Source of the DNA: DATNPH01 sp036703315
GTDB taxonomy: Bacteria > Cyanobacteriota > Cyanobacteriia > Cyanobacteriales > Coleofasciculaceae
DNA: 64,000 nucleotides
Assembly (NCBI GenBank): GCA_036703315.1
Contig: DATNPH010000106.1
Location: forward strand, 1 to 64,000
Direction: 5' to 3'
Shown: positions 25,353 to 35,025 of the stretch, piece by piece
Numbering within the stretch: position 1 is the stretch's first letter
Layout: each line of letters begins with the position of its first letter
The notes under the pieces: model-generated
The model's input: only the letters and a program-made list of their open reading frames with translations
The model's database searches: none
Told to the model about the DNA's origin: nothing
Made by a program: the position numbers and the translations under genes

Positions 25353-27569
25353 TCAGACGGGAAGGCGCGATGTGAAAGATTCAGCTGGGGTGGCAGTAGA
25401 TGGTTGTGTAGTCGTTTTTACGGCTGCGGCAAGCGGAACCAGCTGCACAGCGCAAGCTTTCAATTCCGGTTGTAGAGAGTCGGGACAGGCTTCTGGATGA
25501 GTAAGGGCATTAGCTTCGGCATTATCTGCCCAGAGTGTCCCCCAGTGCATAGGAACAAATACAGTACCTGGAGTGATCGCTTTCGTCACTTTGGCAGGGA
25601 AGCGACTGATGCCACGACGCGATCGCACTTCGACTAGGCTGCCCTCCTCAATGCCCAGTGGTAAGGCATCACGCGGATGAATCTCTATGAAGGGATCAGG
25701 GTGCATCTGCACAATCTTGGGGATGCGACCCGTGCGGGTTTGCGTATGCCAGTGACCATAAAGACGCCCAGTTGTCAAGACAAACGGGTAATCTGAATCT
25801 GGCGGCTCTGCTAGCCCCCGTGAGTGATAAGCACCAAAACGGGCACGTCCGTCAGGCGTGGGAAACCGCCAATCGGTGTAGAGTCGCTGCGGTTCACCGG
25901 GTTTCACCTCATTGGAATCCCGACAGGGCCATTGAATGGGACCATCGTTGTGCAGGCGTTCATGGCTGATGCCGGTTTGGTCGCAGAGGCGTCCACGGGT
26001 TAGCTGAACAAATTCGGCGTAGACTTCAGCTGAGTTGGTGAATGTAAACTTGTCAGCAAAACCCAAGCGGCGTCCTACTTCCGCAAAAATTTCCCAATCC
26101 GGTCGGGCTTCTCCAAGGGGAGGGATAAACGCCTGACACAGAGTAACCCGTCGCTCGGAATTGGTCATTGTACCAGTTTTCTCGCCCCACTGGGCTGCTG
26201 GTAGCAGTACATGAGCGTAGGCAGCCGTTTCCGTCGGATAGAAAGCATCTTGATAGACTGTAAAGGGCGATGCCAAAAGCGCCGCTTTCGTGCGCTCCAG
26301 ATCTGGCATACTCACAGCGGGGTTTGTTGCAACGATCCAGAGAACTTTTACCTCTCCAGTTTCCAAACCCGTAATGATATCCCAAGCACTTCGACCGGGA
26401 TAAGGTGCAATCTGTCCAGGTGGCAGCCCCCAAAACGCTTCAACTTCTGCTCGGTGTTGGGGATTTTTTACTGATCGATAACCTGGAAGGATATGGCACA
26501 AGCCCCCAGATTCTCGACCCCCCTTCGCATTCGGTTGACCCGTAAGCGAAAAAGGTCCGCACCCGGGTTTGCCTATTTGACCGGTCATTAGGTGCAAGTT
26601 AATCAGGGTACGTACCTTAGCTGTGCCTTCTGAGGATTGGTTGACGCCCATCGTCCACATGGATAGAACGCGCTCAGACTCACTCCAGTACCGAGCCGCC
26701 GTTTCGAGTTCACGCTCTGTAATCCCACACCGCTGGGCGACAACATCAGGTCGATAGTATTTAATCACCTCAGCGAAGGCTGGGAAGTCTGTTGTACAGT
26801 CTTCAATAAATAAGGCATCCATCTTGCCCCAACGCAGGAGTAAGTGGGCAATACCATTGAGTAAATCAATATCAGTACCGGGTCGAATGGCGAGATGAAG
26901 GTCAGCGGCCTCAGCTGTAGGGGTCGCCCTTGGGTCTACCACAATCATCTTCACATGGCGGTTTTTCTTATGATGTTTGGCAAGCCGATTAAAGACAATA
27001 GGGTGGCACTCAGCCGCGTTGGTACCAATCAAAAAGGCACAATCGGTTAGTTCCAAATCTTCATAGCAGCAGGGAGGACCATCGGAACCAAAGCTCTGGG
27101 TATAACCCGCGACGGCAGAAGACATGCACAGTCGGGAGTTTGAATCAAAGTTATTTGTACCCAGGCACCCTTTGAGCAGTTTTTGAGCAATGTAGTAGTC
27201 TTCAGTTTGCAACTGACCGGAGCCATACATACAAATGGCATCGGCTCCAGCCGCCGTCAGAACAGTTTGAAGGTGGCTCGTCACACGATTTAGAGCGTCT
27301 TCCCAAGTGACACGCCGGAATGGCTCATCTAAGGAGTCGCGCATCATCGGATAGCGCAAGCGGTTTTTGTGGGTGGCTTCAGTGACAGTGGCACCTTTAA
27401 CACAAACCATACCTTGGCTGGAAGGATGGGCGCGATCGCCTCGCACTTTCCAAATCGGTGCACCTTCACTATCTCGATTGACTTCTTTACCCCGTTGAGC
27501 TGGGGGCGTTACTTCCAACCCACAACCTACACCACAGTATGGACAAAGGGTTCTTACACTGTCTGTCAC
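25353..27569 (-). CDS. narB: Ferredoxin-dependent nitrate reductase
   Basis: Molybdopterin enzyme reducing nitrate to nitrite with electrons from ferredoxin. The start is GTG 27569, eight bases after GGAGG; a longer reading from TTG 27584 would place the ribosome site inside the gene. Near the N-terminus CPYCGVGC with a later Cys (GMVCVKG) binds the [4Fe-4S] cluster. The guanylate-cofactor segments GSGQLQTEDYYIAQK, FDSNSRLCMSSAVAGY, TNAAECHPI and VDPRATPTAEAADLHL are present, and the C-terminal domain ends with FVPMHWGTLWADNAEAN. Last gene of the nirA-nrtABCD-narB operon. A hairpin lies in the nrtD-narB gap. Confidence 0.96.
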   Translation of the reverse strand: MTDSVRTLCPYCGVGCGLEVTPPAQRGKEVNRDSEGAPIWKVRGDRAHPSSQGMVCVKGATVTEATHKNRLRYPMMRDSLDEPFRRVTWEDALNRVTSHLQTVLTAAGADAICMYGSGQLQTEDYYIAQKLLKGCLGTNNFDSNSRLCMSSAVAGYTQSFGSDGPPCCYEDLELTDCAFLIGTNAAECHPIVFNRLAKHHKKNRHVKMIVVDPRATPTAEAADLHLAIRPGTDIDLLNGIAHLLLRWGKMDALFIEDCTTDFPAFAEVIKYYRPDVVAQRCGITERELETAARYWSESERVLSMWTMGVNQSSEGTAKVRTLINLHLMTGQIGKPGCGPFSLTGQPNAKGGRESGGLCHILPGYRSVKNPQHRAEVEAFWGLPPGQIAPYPGRSAWDIITGLETGEVKVLWIVATNPAVSMPDLERTKAALLASPFTVYQDAFYPTETAAYAHVLLPAAQWGEKTGTMTNSERRVTLCQAFIPPLGEARPDWEIFAEVGRRLGFADKFTFTNSAEVYAEFVQLTRGRLCDQTGISHERLHNDGPIQWPCRDSNEVKPGEPQRLYTDWRFPTPDGRARFGAYHSRGLAEPPDSDYPFVLTTGRLYGHWHTQTRTGRIPKIVQMHPDPFIEIHPRDALPLGIEEGSLVEVRSRRGISRFPAKVTKAITPGTVFVPMHWGTLWADNAEANALTHPEACPDSLQPELKACAVQLVPLAAAVKTTTQPSTATPAESFTSRLPV

Positions 27570-27600
27570 CGAATACTCCTCCAAGATGCACCAACCCTAA

Positions 27601-27620
27601 CCGCCCAGGCGGCTGGGCGG
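27601..27620. promoter_or_regulatory. GC-rich hairpin between nrtD and narB
   Basis: Eight-base perfect arms (CCGCCCAG and CTGGGCGG) with a 4-nt loop, lying 32 bases before the narB GTG. It may be an mRNA-processing or partial attenuation signal that sets the level of narB against the transporter genes. Confidence 0.4.
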
Positions 27621-27687
27621 CAGGTAGTGTTTGATTGCTTATTGCTCACTGGTCATTATCAATGGACTAATGACTAATGACTAACGA

Positions 27688-28548
27688 CTAGGCTGCATCG
27701 TCGTGGGCATAACGCCGGAATAGGAAGTCCAGAGCATAGTTACGCAGTTCATAGTACTGAGGGTCTTCCATAATGCGAGTACGTTTTCTAGGGCGCTGGA
27801 AAGGCACCTCCATTACTTCGCCAATGTGAGCAGCTGGACCATTGGTCATCATCACGATGCGGTCTGCTAGGAACAGTGCTTCATCAATGTCGTGAGTAAT
27901 CATCAACACTGTAACCCGATGCTCGTACCAAATTTTCAGCAGTTCTTCTTGTAACTCTTCTTTGGTAATGGCATCGAGTGCCCCAAAGGGTTCATCCAAA
28001 ATCAAGATTTCGGGACGAATCGATAAGGCACGCGCGATCGCGACTCGTTGCTTCATCCCCCCTGATAGCTGTGAGGGCTTTTTATCAGCGGCTTCGGTTA
28101 GCCCTACCATTTCCAAATGTTCGCGCACGATCGCTGTTTTCTCAGCCTGAGATTTGTTGGGATAGACTGAATCGACTCCTAGGTAAATGTTTTCATAGGC
28201 AGTCAGCCAAGGTAGCAGTGCATAGTTCTGGAACACCATCATCCGGTCTGGACCGGGTTCACTAACGCGCTTGGCATTCAGTCGCACTTCACCATGGGTT
28301 GGTTGGGAGAAACCTGCCACCATGTTCAGCAGTGTTGATTTACCACAGCCCGAGTGACCAATCAGGCAAATAAACTCGCCTTCCTGTACGGTGAGGTTGA
28401 CGCCAGTCAGAACGGTATAGGGACCCGTTGGGGTGGGATAGACCTTAGAGACATCCTCAATTGCCAGGAATGCGTCTCCGACTTTGGATTTTAGATTTTG
28501 GACTTTGGATGGTGAGTTGGAACGGATGTCACTGTTCAATGCAGTCAT
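27688..28548 (-). CDS. nrtD: Nitrate ABC transporter ATPase NrtD
   Basis: ATP-binding subunit with Walker A GHSGCGKSTL, Q-loop VFQNYALLPWLTAYENI, signature LSGGMKQRVAI, Walker B ILILDEPFGALD and switch His in MITHDIDEAL. Residues after 240 (EVPFQRPRKRTRIMEDPQYY) are typical of NrtD. It pairs with NrtC as the two ATPases of the nitrate/nitrite importer. Lies between nrtC and narB. Confidence 0.96.
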   Translation of the reverse strand: MTALNSDIRSNSPSKVQNLKSKVGDAFLAIEDVSKVYPTPTGPYTVLTGVNLTVQEGEFICLIGHSGCGKSTLLNMVAGFSQPTHGEVRLNAKRVSEPGPDRMMVFQNYALLPWLTAYENIYLGVDSVYPNKSQAEKTAIVREHLEMVGLTEAADKKPSQLSGGMKQRVAIARALSIRPEILILDEPFGALDAITKEELQEELLKIWYEHRVTVLMITHDIDEALFLADRIVMMTNGPAAHIGEVMEVPFQRPRKRTRIMEDPQYYELRNYALDFLFRRYAHDDAA

Positions 28549-28626
28549 GATGGGATGTAGTTTTAAGGTTTTAAGGTTTTTTGGTTTGAAGGTTGGAGGT
28601 TGAATCTTTCAACTTGCAACTCTTGT

Positions 28627-30633
28627 TTAGGCAACTGGGGTAGCAACAGCATCAATGTCAAATTCTTCGATACGAATTTGGCGTTTGATTTCCAGACTGT
28701 TGAGGTATCCAATCGGGTCGTTGGGGTCAAAGACAGTGCCGTCAAACAGTTGGATTGAAGCGCGATCGCGTTCAATGTCCAGTAGCTCTAACTGCCTTGC
28801 CGCTTCACCAAAAATGTCTGTACGCCATACCCGCTCAATGATGCTGAGCCAGTTTTTAGGGAAAGGTACAAGTCCCCACCGTGCTAGTTCAGTCATTACC
28901 CATAGTCCTTCTACGCGATCGGGAGAGTTAGTTTTATCAACGTAGAACTGGTTGAAGCGCTGTAGCATTTTGGGTTGAGCGCTAGTGCCCCAATCGTAAG
29001 GGTCGATGAAACCCGGACGAGTATCCTCATCAATAGAGCCAACGTATGCTTCTTTAGTGAGTAACGCTAAAATCTCTTCTCGGTTACGTAGGTCATCACA
29101 ATATTCGCAAGCTTCCAACAGGGCTTTGACGAGGGCGAGATGAGTTTGTGGGTACTGGTTCGCCCAATCTTCACGGACACCCAGAACCTTTTCGATATGT
29201 CCCGGCAAAATGTCCAAATCCGTAGCAATAACAAAACCATGTCCTTCATTGACGGCACGGGAATTCCAAGGTTCACCCACACAGTAGCCATCAATGTTCC
29301 CTGCTTTCAAATTGGAAATCATCTGTGGCGGTGGAATCACCGTCAAATTGACATCCTGATCGGGATCGATTCCCCCTGACGCTAACCAGTAACGCAGCAT
29401 CAGGTTGTGCATGGAAGAGGGATACACCATGCCCAAGGTGTGAACCTTATCCGGTGTCTTTTGGATGGCGGTTTTGAAGTCAGCTAGGGTACGAACGCCT
29501 TCGTCGTAGAAGTGCTTATCTAGGGTAATAGCGTTGCCATTCCGGGATAACGTTAACGCACTCACTATCGGTACTGGGGACTTACTGCCAGCTCCCATGG
29601 TTAGAGTCAGAGGCATCCCCGCCACCATTGCCGCTGCATCCAAGCGTCCTGAGGCAACGCCTTTTGCGATCGCTTGCCAGCTGGGTTCGCGGTTCAGGGT
29701 AACTTCTTCTAAGCCGTATTTCTCAAAAAATCCTTTCTCTTTTGCAACGACTAGGGGCGCACAATCGGTGAGCGGAATAAAGCCAATTTCCAGATTGACT
29801 TTTTCTAAGCCATTACGGGCGATGACCTTCAGCTTACCAGACTTACGCAGCTTCTCTTTCTTCTGCTGATTGAGGAAGTAAATCATCTCATTGCGCAAGC
29901 TGTAGTAGCTGGGATGATTCACCACCTCCATCCGCTGGCGGGGTCGAGGGATATCTACATCGATAATTTGCCCAATGTGGGATTCTGGCCCGTTGGTCAG
30001 CATGATGATGCGGTCAGAGAGCAATAAGGCTTCATCCACATCGTGTGTGACCATGACGCAGGTAACTTTGCTCTCTTCGCAGATTTTCATCAACTGCTCT
30101 TGCAAACCACCGCGTGTCAGGGCATCTAGTGCACCAAATGGTTCATCCAACAGCAGCAACTTTGGGCGAAGAGCAAGGGCACGAGCGATCGCCACCCGTT
30201 GTTTCATCCCTCCGGAAAGCTCACTGGGTCGCTTATTAGCGGCGGGTCGTAACCCCACCATATCAATATGATGTTCGATAATGGATTTGCGCTCACCCTT
30301 TGGTCGATTCTCCATCACTTCGTCCACACCCAAAGCGATATTTTCGCGGACGGTTAACCAGGGGAGTAAGGAGTAGTTCTGGAACACGACCATGCGATCG
30401 GGACCGGGTTGGGTAACCTGGCGTCCTTCCAGAATCACACCACCATGAGTTGGTTTATCTAGACCCGCAATGATATTCAACAAGGTAGATTTACCACAGC
30501 CAGAGTGTCCAATTAAGGAAATAAACTCACCCTGTTGAATTTTCAGGTCAATATTCTTAAGCGCTACATAAGTACCACCATTCGGCAGTGGAAATATCCG
30601 GTCAATGTGGTCAACTTCAACAAATAATGACAT
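28627..30633 (-). CDS. nrtC: Nitrate ABC transporter ATPase NrtC with NrtA-like regulatory domain
   Basis: The N-terminal ATPase (about 1-250: GHSGCGKSTLL, LSGGMKQR, LLLLDEPFGALD) is fused to a C-terminal domain of about 380 residues that resembles the substrate-binding protein NrtA (IGFIPLTDCAPLVVAKEKG, TLGMVYPSSMHNLMLRYWL, GNIDGYCVGEPWN). In S. elongatus this domain mediates inhibition of uptake by ammonium. Length 668 aa matches the family. It precedes nrtD and follows nrtB after an 83-base gap with a strong hairpin. Confidence 0.97.
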   Translation of the reverse strand: MSLFVEVDHIDRIFPLPNGGTYVALKNIDLKIQQGEFISLIGHSGCGKSTLLNIIAGLDKPTHGGVILEGRQVTQPGPDRMVVFQNYSLLPWLTVRENIALGVDEVMENRPKGERKSIIEHHIDMVGLRPAANKRPSELSGGMKQRVAIARALALRPKLLLLDEPFGALDALTRGGLQEQLMKICEESKVTCVMVTHDVDEALLLSDRIIMLTNGPESHIGQIIDVDIPRPRQRMEVVNHPSYYSLRNEMIYFLNQQKKEKLRKSGKLKVIARNGLEKVNLEIGFIPLTDCAPLVVAKEKGFFEKYGLEEVTLNREPSWQAIAKGVASGRLDAAAMVAGMPLTLTMGAGSKSPVPIVSALTLSRNGNAITLDKHFYDEGVRTLADFKTAIQKTPDKVHTLGMVYPSSMHNLMLRYWLASGGIDPDQDVNLTVIPPPQMISNLKAGNIDGYCVGEPWNSRAVNEGHGFVIATDLDILPGHIEKVLGVREDWANQYPQTHLALVKALLEACEYCDDLRNREEILALLTKEAYVGSIDEDTRPGFIDPYDWGTSAQPKMLQRFNQFYVDKTNSPDRVEGLWVMTELARWGLVPFPKNWLSIIERVWRTDIFGEAARQLELLDIERDRASIQLFDGTVFDPNDPIGYLNSLEIKRQIRIEEFDIDAVATPVA

Positions 30634-30673
30634 AAATTTGCCCTGTGTCTTGCGTCATTGGTCATTGGTCGTT

Positions 30674-30710
30674 GCTAATGGCTAATTCTTCATTGGTATT
30701 AGCCATTAGC
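30674..30710. promoter_or_regulatory. Strong hairpin in the nrtB-nrtC gap
   Basis: Thirteen-base perfect arms (GCTAATGGCTAAT and its complement) around an 11-nt loop, placed between the nrtB stop and the nrtC start. It may separate segments of the polycistronic mRNA or protect the 3' end of the upstream genes. Short CATTGGTC repeats flank it. Confidence 0.45.
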
Positions 30711-30716
30711 CACTCG

Positions 30717-31559
30717 CTACTTCTGTTCTTCCGGGACTACTTTGGAGGCGATGAACGCTACCAGCCTGTCCAGCAAGAGCCCAACTACACCGACATAAAC
30801 CAACGCCAGGATAATTTCACTGAGTCGAGAACTGTTGTAAGCGTCCCAGATGAAGAAGCCGATGCCAACACCGCCGACCAACATCTCAGCCGCAATGATC
30901 GCTAGCCAAGATAAGCCAATACCAATCCGTAAACCCGTGAAGATATAAGGAACCGCAGAGGGAAACAGAACCTTAAAGAAGTACTTCTGGCGAGATAGCC
31001 GTAACACCCTGGCAACATTTTTATAATCTTGGGGGATTTGTTGTACCCCAACTGTAGTGTTGATAATAATTGGCCAAATTGCTGTAATGAATATTACGAA
31101 AATTGCCGAAGGTTGACTATCGCGAAGCGCAGCTAGAGAGATGGGCAACCAAGCTAGGGGAGGAATTGTCCGCAAGACCTGAAATATTGGGTCTAATGCG
31201 TCATACATGAATTTGTTACTGCCAATCAAAATCCCTAGGGCAATCCCAACAATCGTAGACAAAGTAAACCCGATCGCTACTCGTCCCAAACTGGCTGTGA
31301 TTTGTAATCCCAAACCTTTATCTGTACCGCCATTATCAAAGAAGGGTTTAATAATCAGAGGGTCCCAGGTTTCCTGAAATACTTTGATGGGACTTGGCAA
31401 ATTGGAGGTGGGGCTGAGACAGAGGATTTGCCAGATTACGAGGAGAATCGCGAGTGCAACCAGCGGACGGATGATTTTATTTGAGTGCTTTTGGATTAAA
31501 GAGAGGGGCGAATTCTGACGAACCTTACGTTGCGGACGGCTGTCAAGCTGTGCTGTCAT
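30717..31559 (-). CDS. nrtB: Nitrate ABC transporter permease NrtB
   Basis: Integral membrane permease of the importer, about six helices. The permease coupling motif region is GGVGIGFFIWDAYNSS, with LRTIPPLAWLPISLAALRDSQPSAIFVIF and VLFPSAVPYIFTGLRIGIGLSWLAIIAAEML upstream. Length 280 aa is normal. Third gene of the operon. Confidence 0.96.
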   Translation of the reverse strand: MTAQLDSRPQRKVRQNSPLSLIQKHSNKIIRPLVALAILLVIWQILCLSPTSNLPSPIKVFQETWDPLIIKPFFDNGGTDKGLGLQITASLGRVAIGFTLSTIVGIALGILIGSNKFMYDALDPIFQVLRTIPPLAWLPISLAALRDSQPSAIFVIFITAIWPIIINTTVGVQQIPQDYKNVARVLRLSRQKYFFKVLFPSAVPYIFTGLRIGIGLSWLAIIAAEMLVGGVGIGFFIWDAYNSSRLSEIILALVYVGVVGLLLDRLVAFIASKVVPEEQK

Positions 31560-31662
31560 TTTCCTGCCAATGTAATTATGTGATGGAACCTAGAGCGGGT
31601 TGGGATTTTGAAATCAAGCTTGGCTTTTACGGCTAAATCCAAATCCCTAATTCGGAAGTAGG

Positions 31663-32994
31663 TTAGACTTTCTTAATCTTGAGGCTCTTCAAATATTCCT
31701 CTGGTTTTTCAGGATCAAACTTGACGCCGTCGAAGAACGTTTCCACACCCCGCGAATCACTTTTAGGAATTTGTGCCTCTGGAACACCAAGAGATTTAGC
31801 GGCTTCTTTCCACAGATCGGAGCGGTTAACTTTATCAACAAGTTCCTTGACTTTTGTGTCAGCAGGAATATAGCCCCAGCGGATGTTTTCTGTCAAAAAC
31901 CAGGTGTCGTGACTCTTGTAGGGATAAGAGGCGTTATCTGCCCAGAACTTCATCAACAGAGGACTATTTTGTTCAGTTCGCCCACTGCCAAAGTCGATGT
32001 TGCCTTTGGAGCGATCGATAATGTCTTTCTCTGGAACCTTCAACCATTGGCGTCCAGCAATAATCTTGACCATCTCCTCTTTGTTTTCTGGTTTATCGCA
32101 CCACTGCTGAGCTTCCATCACCGCTACCAAGATTGCTTTGGCTGCCTTGGGATTTTTATCGACCCAATCAGCACGCATCGCCAGTGCTTTTTCAGGATGG
32201 TCTTTCCAAAGTTCTCCCGTAACTATAGCGGTATAGCCCAGCTGTTGATTAATCAGCTGTGCATTCCACGGTTCTCCCACACAGAAAGCTTCCATACCGC
32301 CCACTTTCATATTGGCTACCATCTGGGGCGGTGGTACAGGAACGACGGAAACGTCTTTTCCTGGCTCAATCCCATTGGCGGCTAACCAGTAGCGCATCCA
32401 AAGGTCATGGGTGCCACCCGGAAAGGTCATCGCTGCCTTTAGGTCTTTGCCAGAGGATTTGGCTTTAGCAAAGGCTTCCTTAAGTGCCTTACTGTTGTCT
32501 TTGCCAAGTTTCAGGTCTTTGTAGGTATTAGAAACCGATATTGCCTGACCATTAGTATTTAACCGAGCCAGAATGTACATGGGCACCGGCTGCTTGGTAA
32601 TTTTACCCAAGGTCATCAAGTAAGGCATAGGGGATAAGATATGCGCCCCATCAATCCCACCACTTCCAGAGCCTAGTTCCAAATTGTCACGGGTGACAGG
32701 CCAAGAAGCTTGCTTGACGATTTCAACTTCGTCCATGCCGTACTTCTTAAAGTAGCCCCTCTCTAAGGCAATAATCAGCGGGGCTGCATCTGTTAGGGCA
32801 ATGAATCCCAGCTTTGCCTTTTTGACTTCCGGGGGGTCGAGCTTTGCTACTGGTGTGCTCTCAGCGCTTGTGTTGGTTACTTTAGCCTCACCCGGTCTTG
32901 TGGCAGGACCAGTGCTACAGCCGTGGGCCAGGAGAGAGGTAGCCGTAGCAGCGCCTGCGGTGATGATAAATTGCCGTCTGGTAAACTTCGTCAT
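31663..32994 (-). CDS. nrtA: Nitrate/nitrite-binding lipoprotein NrtA
   Basis: Periplasmic binding protein anchored to the membrane. The start at 32994 gives MTKFTRRQFIITAGAATATS followed by LLAHGC: a twin-arginine-like region and a lipobox with Cys in the expected place. An open frame 32 codons longer exists but has no such features. Binding-domain signatures are KAKLGFIALTDAAPLIIALE, MTFPGGTHDLWMRYWLAANG and GMEAFCVGEPWNAQL. It delivers nitrate and nitrite to NrtB-NrtC-NrtD. Second gene of the operon, about 110 bases after nirA. Confidence 0.95.
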   Translation of the reverse strand: MTKFTRRQFIITAGAATATSLLAHGCSTGPATRPGEAKVTNTSAESTPVAKLDPPEVKKAKLGFIALTDAAPLIIALERGYFKKYGMDEVEIVKQASWPVTRDNLELGSGSGGIDGAHILSPMPYLMTLGKITKQPVPMYILARLNTNGQAISVSNTYKDLKLGKDNSKALKEAFAKAKSSGKDLKAAMTFPGGTHDLWMRYWLAANGIEPGKDVSVVPVPPPQMVANMKVGGMEAFCVGEPWNAQLINQQLGYTAIVTGELWKDHPEKALAMRADWVDKNPKAAKAILVAVMEAQQWCDKPENKEEMVKIIAGRQWLKVPEKDIIDRSKGNIDFGSGRTEQNSPLLMKFWADNASYPYKSHDTWFLTENIRWGYIPADTKVKELVDKVNRSDLWKEAAKSLGVPEAQIPKSDSRGVETFFDGVKFDPEKPEEYLKSLKIKKV

Positions 32995-33107
32995 CTGGTA
33001 TGTGTTCTGCTTCGTAAGGGGGTTTAATTGTTCAATTAAGCTTGATGGATTCCCAATGCACCCCGCTGTGCTTGGGAAGTGGAGATGCACTTACCTGTTG
33101 CGTCGGT

Positions 33108-34661
33108 TTAGGAGGAAACTACGGCTTCCTGCCTAGGTGTGGCTCCAAACTGTTCAATCAATAAATTTTGCAATACGGGTTTTAGGTCTTCGCAGGGAAT
33201 GCCCTTTTGGACACAGCTACCCAGTTGAGCGTCTTTGCCGACTTTGCCGCCCATATAGAGATCAACGCCTTCGACAGCTTGACCATTTTTGCGTACCTTG
33301 GTACCCATCAGACCAATATCTGCAACTTGCGGTTGAGCGCAGGAGTTGGGGCAACCTGTCCAGTGAATCCTCACCGGATGCGCCAAGGACAGTTCGGCTT
33401 CTAGTTCCTTAATCATTGCCAGTGCCCGATTTTTCGTTTCAATCAAGGCAAAGTTGCAAAACTGAGAACCTGTGCAAGAAACTAAGGCTCGCGTCAGGGG
33501 GTCAGGGCTAACAGAAAAACGCTCCAGTAAGGGTTCAGCGAGAAACGCTTGTAAGCGAGAATCTGGAACGTTCGGGATGATCACGTTTTGCTCAACGGTA
33601 AGGCGAATTTCACCACTACCGTAAACTTCAGCAATTCGTGCCAGGTCGAACATATCCTGGGCATACAGCCGTCCGATAGGTATGTGCAAACCGACGTAGT
33701 TTAGTTGAGGTTGCTTTTGGGGATAGACGCCAACATGGTCGCGCTTTTCCCAATCGATTTCATCTTTTTCGGCTTCTGCTTGTAGCGTCCGCCCTAGGTA
33801 ATTTTCTACTTCAGTCCGAAACTTTTCGATGCCCCATTCATCAATTAGCCACATCAGTCGTGCCTTTTGTCGGTTCGCCCGCAACCCGTGGTCACGGTAG
33901 ACTTCTAAAACAGCACGGCATACATCAACGACATCATTAGGTGTCACCCAGGCATTGAGAGGAACGGCAGCTTCACAGCGTTTGGCGGAGAAGAAGCCTC
34001 CAACAATAACGTTAAAGCCGAAGATGCCATCTTTGTAGGCGGGGACAAAGGCAAGGTCGTTGATTTCAGCATGGACACAGTTGTCACGACCGCCCGCGAT
34101 CGCAATGTTGAATTTCCGGGGTAGGTTGGTAAACTCTGGATTGCCTTTACCTTTGTTGGTGATCATGTCTTGAACCTGTTGCACCAACTCCCGTGTATCA
34201 ATCAACTCAGCCGCATCAATCCCAGCGACTGGGGAACCTGTGATATTACGGACGTTGTCCATCCCCGATTGCACAGAGGTTAGACCCACTAGCTCAAATC
34301 GTCTGAAAATATCTGGGATATCTTCGACGCGGATACCTCGTAGCTGGAGATTTTGCCGGGTGGTAATATCAGCATTGCCGTCTTCGCCGTAGCGTTGCAC
34401 CACTTCCGCTAGCACCTGCATTTGAGAGCTGGTGAGAATGCCATTGGGTATGCGCATCCGCAACATAAACTTGCCAGGAGTAACGGGACGGAAGAAGATT
34501 CCAACCCACTTAAGTCGATGATCCCGGTCGGTTTCGTCTATCGCTTCCCAGCCGAGTTGGGCAAATTGCTCTAAGTCTGCCGTAACTGCAAGACCATCTT
34601 TTTCTGCTTTAAATTTTTCGAATTTATTTTGGCTTGCTGCTGGCTTGGTTGCGCTTGTCAT
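33108..34661 (-). CDS. nirA: Ferredoxin-nitrite reductase
   Basis: Siroheme-[4Fe-4S] enzyme that reduces nitrite to ammonium with six electrons from ferredoxin. The cluster cysteines are in CTGSQFCNFAL and TGCPNSCAQPQ. The duplicated ferrodoxin-like half-domains are visible (KWVGIFFRPVTPGKFMLRMR, and later VGLHIPIGRLYAQDMFDLARI with DSRLQAFLAEPLLERFSVSP), and siroheme-region TTRQNLQLRGI and NVIIPNV are present. 517 aa is typical. First gene after the NtcA promoter at 34738-34779. Confidence 0.97.
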   Translation of the reverse strand: MTSATKPAASQNKFEKFKAEKDGLAVTADLEQFAQLGWEAIDETDRDHRLKWVGIFFRPVTPGKFMLRMRIPNGILTSSQMQVLAEVVQRYGEDGNADITTRQNLQLRGIRVEDIPDIFRRFELVGLTSVQSGMDNVRNITGSPVAGIDAAELIDTRELVQQVQDMITNKGKGNPEFTNLPRKFNIAIAGGRDNCVHAEINDLAFVPAYKDGIFGFNVIVGGFFSAKRCEAAVPLNAWVTPNDVVDVCRAVLEVYRDHGLRANRQKARLMWLIDEWGIEKFRTEVENYLGRTLQAEAEKDEIDWEKRDHVGVYPQKQPQLNYVGLHIPIGRLYAQDMFDLARIAEVYGSGEIRLTVEQNVIIPNVPDSRLQAFLAEPLLERFSVSPDPLTRALVSCTGSQFCNFALIETKNRALAMIKELEAELSLAHPVRIHWTGCPNSCAQPQVADIGLMGTKVRKNGQAVEGVDLYMGGKVGKDAQLGSCVQKGIPCEDLKPVLQNLLIEQFGATPRQEAVVSS

Positions 34662-34737
34662 AGGTTTATCCTTAGTGCTTAACCCTCAAATGCCCGGAAG
34701 GTCGTCCAGAGCCCTGATTGATTGCTCTTTGCAAATA

Positions 34738-34779
34738 AGGTTATGTGCGCTGAATGGTAAAATTTGTATATAAAGTTAC
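34738..34779 (-). promoter_or_regulatory. NtcA-activated promoter of the nirA operon
   Basis: GTATATAAAGTTAC at 34766-34779 is a perfect palindromic NtcA site (GTA-N8-TAC). Read on the minus strand, exactly 22 bases follow to TAACCT (34743-34738), matching the TA-N3-T -10 box. This is the canonical class II NtcA arrangement, so transcription should start near 34731, about 70 bases before the nirA ATG. NtcA with 2-oxoglutarate activates nitrogen genes when ammonium is scarce. NtcB sites may lie upstream but I cannot assign one. Confidence 0.88.
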
Positions 34780-34841
34780 ATAATGTTTCAGATTATGAAG
34801 AAACAGCTTGGCACTCATGCATTTTTTACATAAAAAGTAAT

Positions 34842-34870
34842 TTCCTAGAGATGAGCTTCATCCCTAGGAA
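34842..34870 (-). terminator. Terminator-like hairpin downstream of the thioredoxin gene
   Basis: Thirteen-base arms with one mismatch (TTCCTAG-a-GATGA and complement) around GCT. On the minus strand it is followed by ATTACTTTTT. It lies about 155 bases after the thioredoxin-like stop and about 60 bases upstream of the NtcA box, so it probably keeps read-through out of the nirA promoter. Confidence 0.5.
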
Positions 34871-35025
34871 TGATGCAATAAAAACTCAAAAGTCATTTCA
34901 GCCCTCAAGAACAAGCGTTTCAGGCTACTAAGACGAGGAAAACCCTCTCACAAAATGTTAATTTTTATAAACTTATATAAACGCCGAGCTGTTCTTGCTG
35001 GGGTTTAGTGATGGAGAGATAAGTT

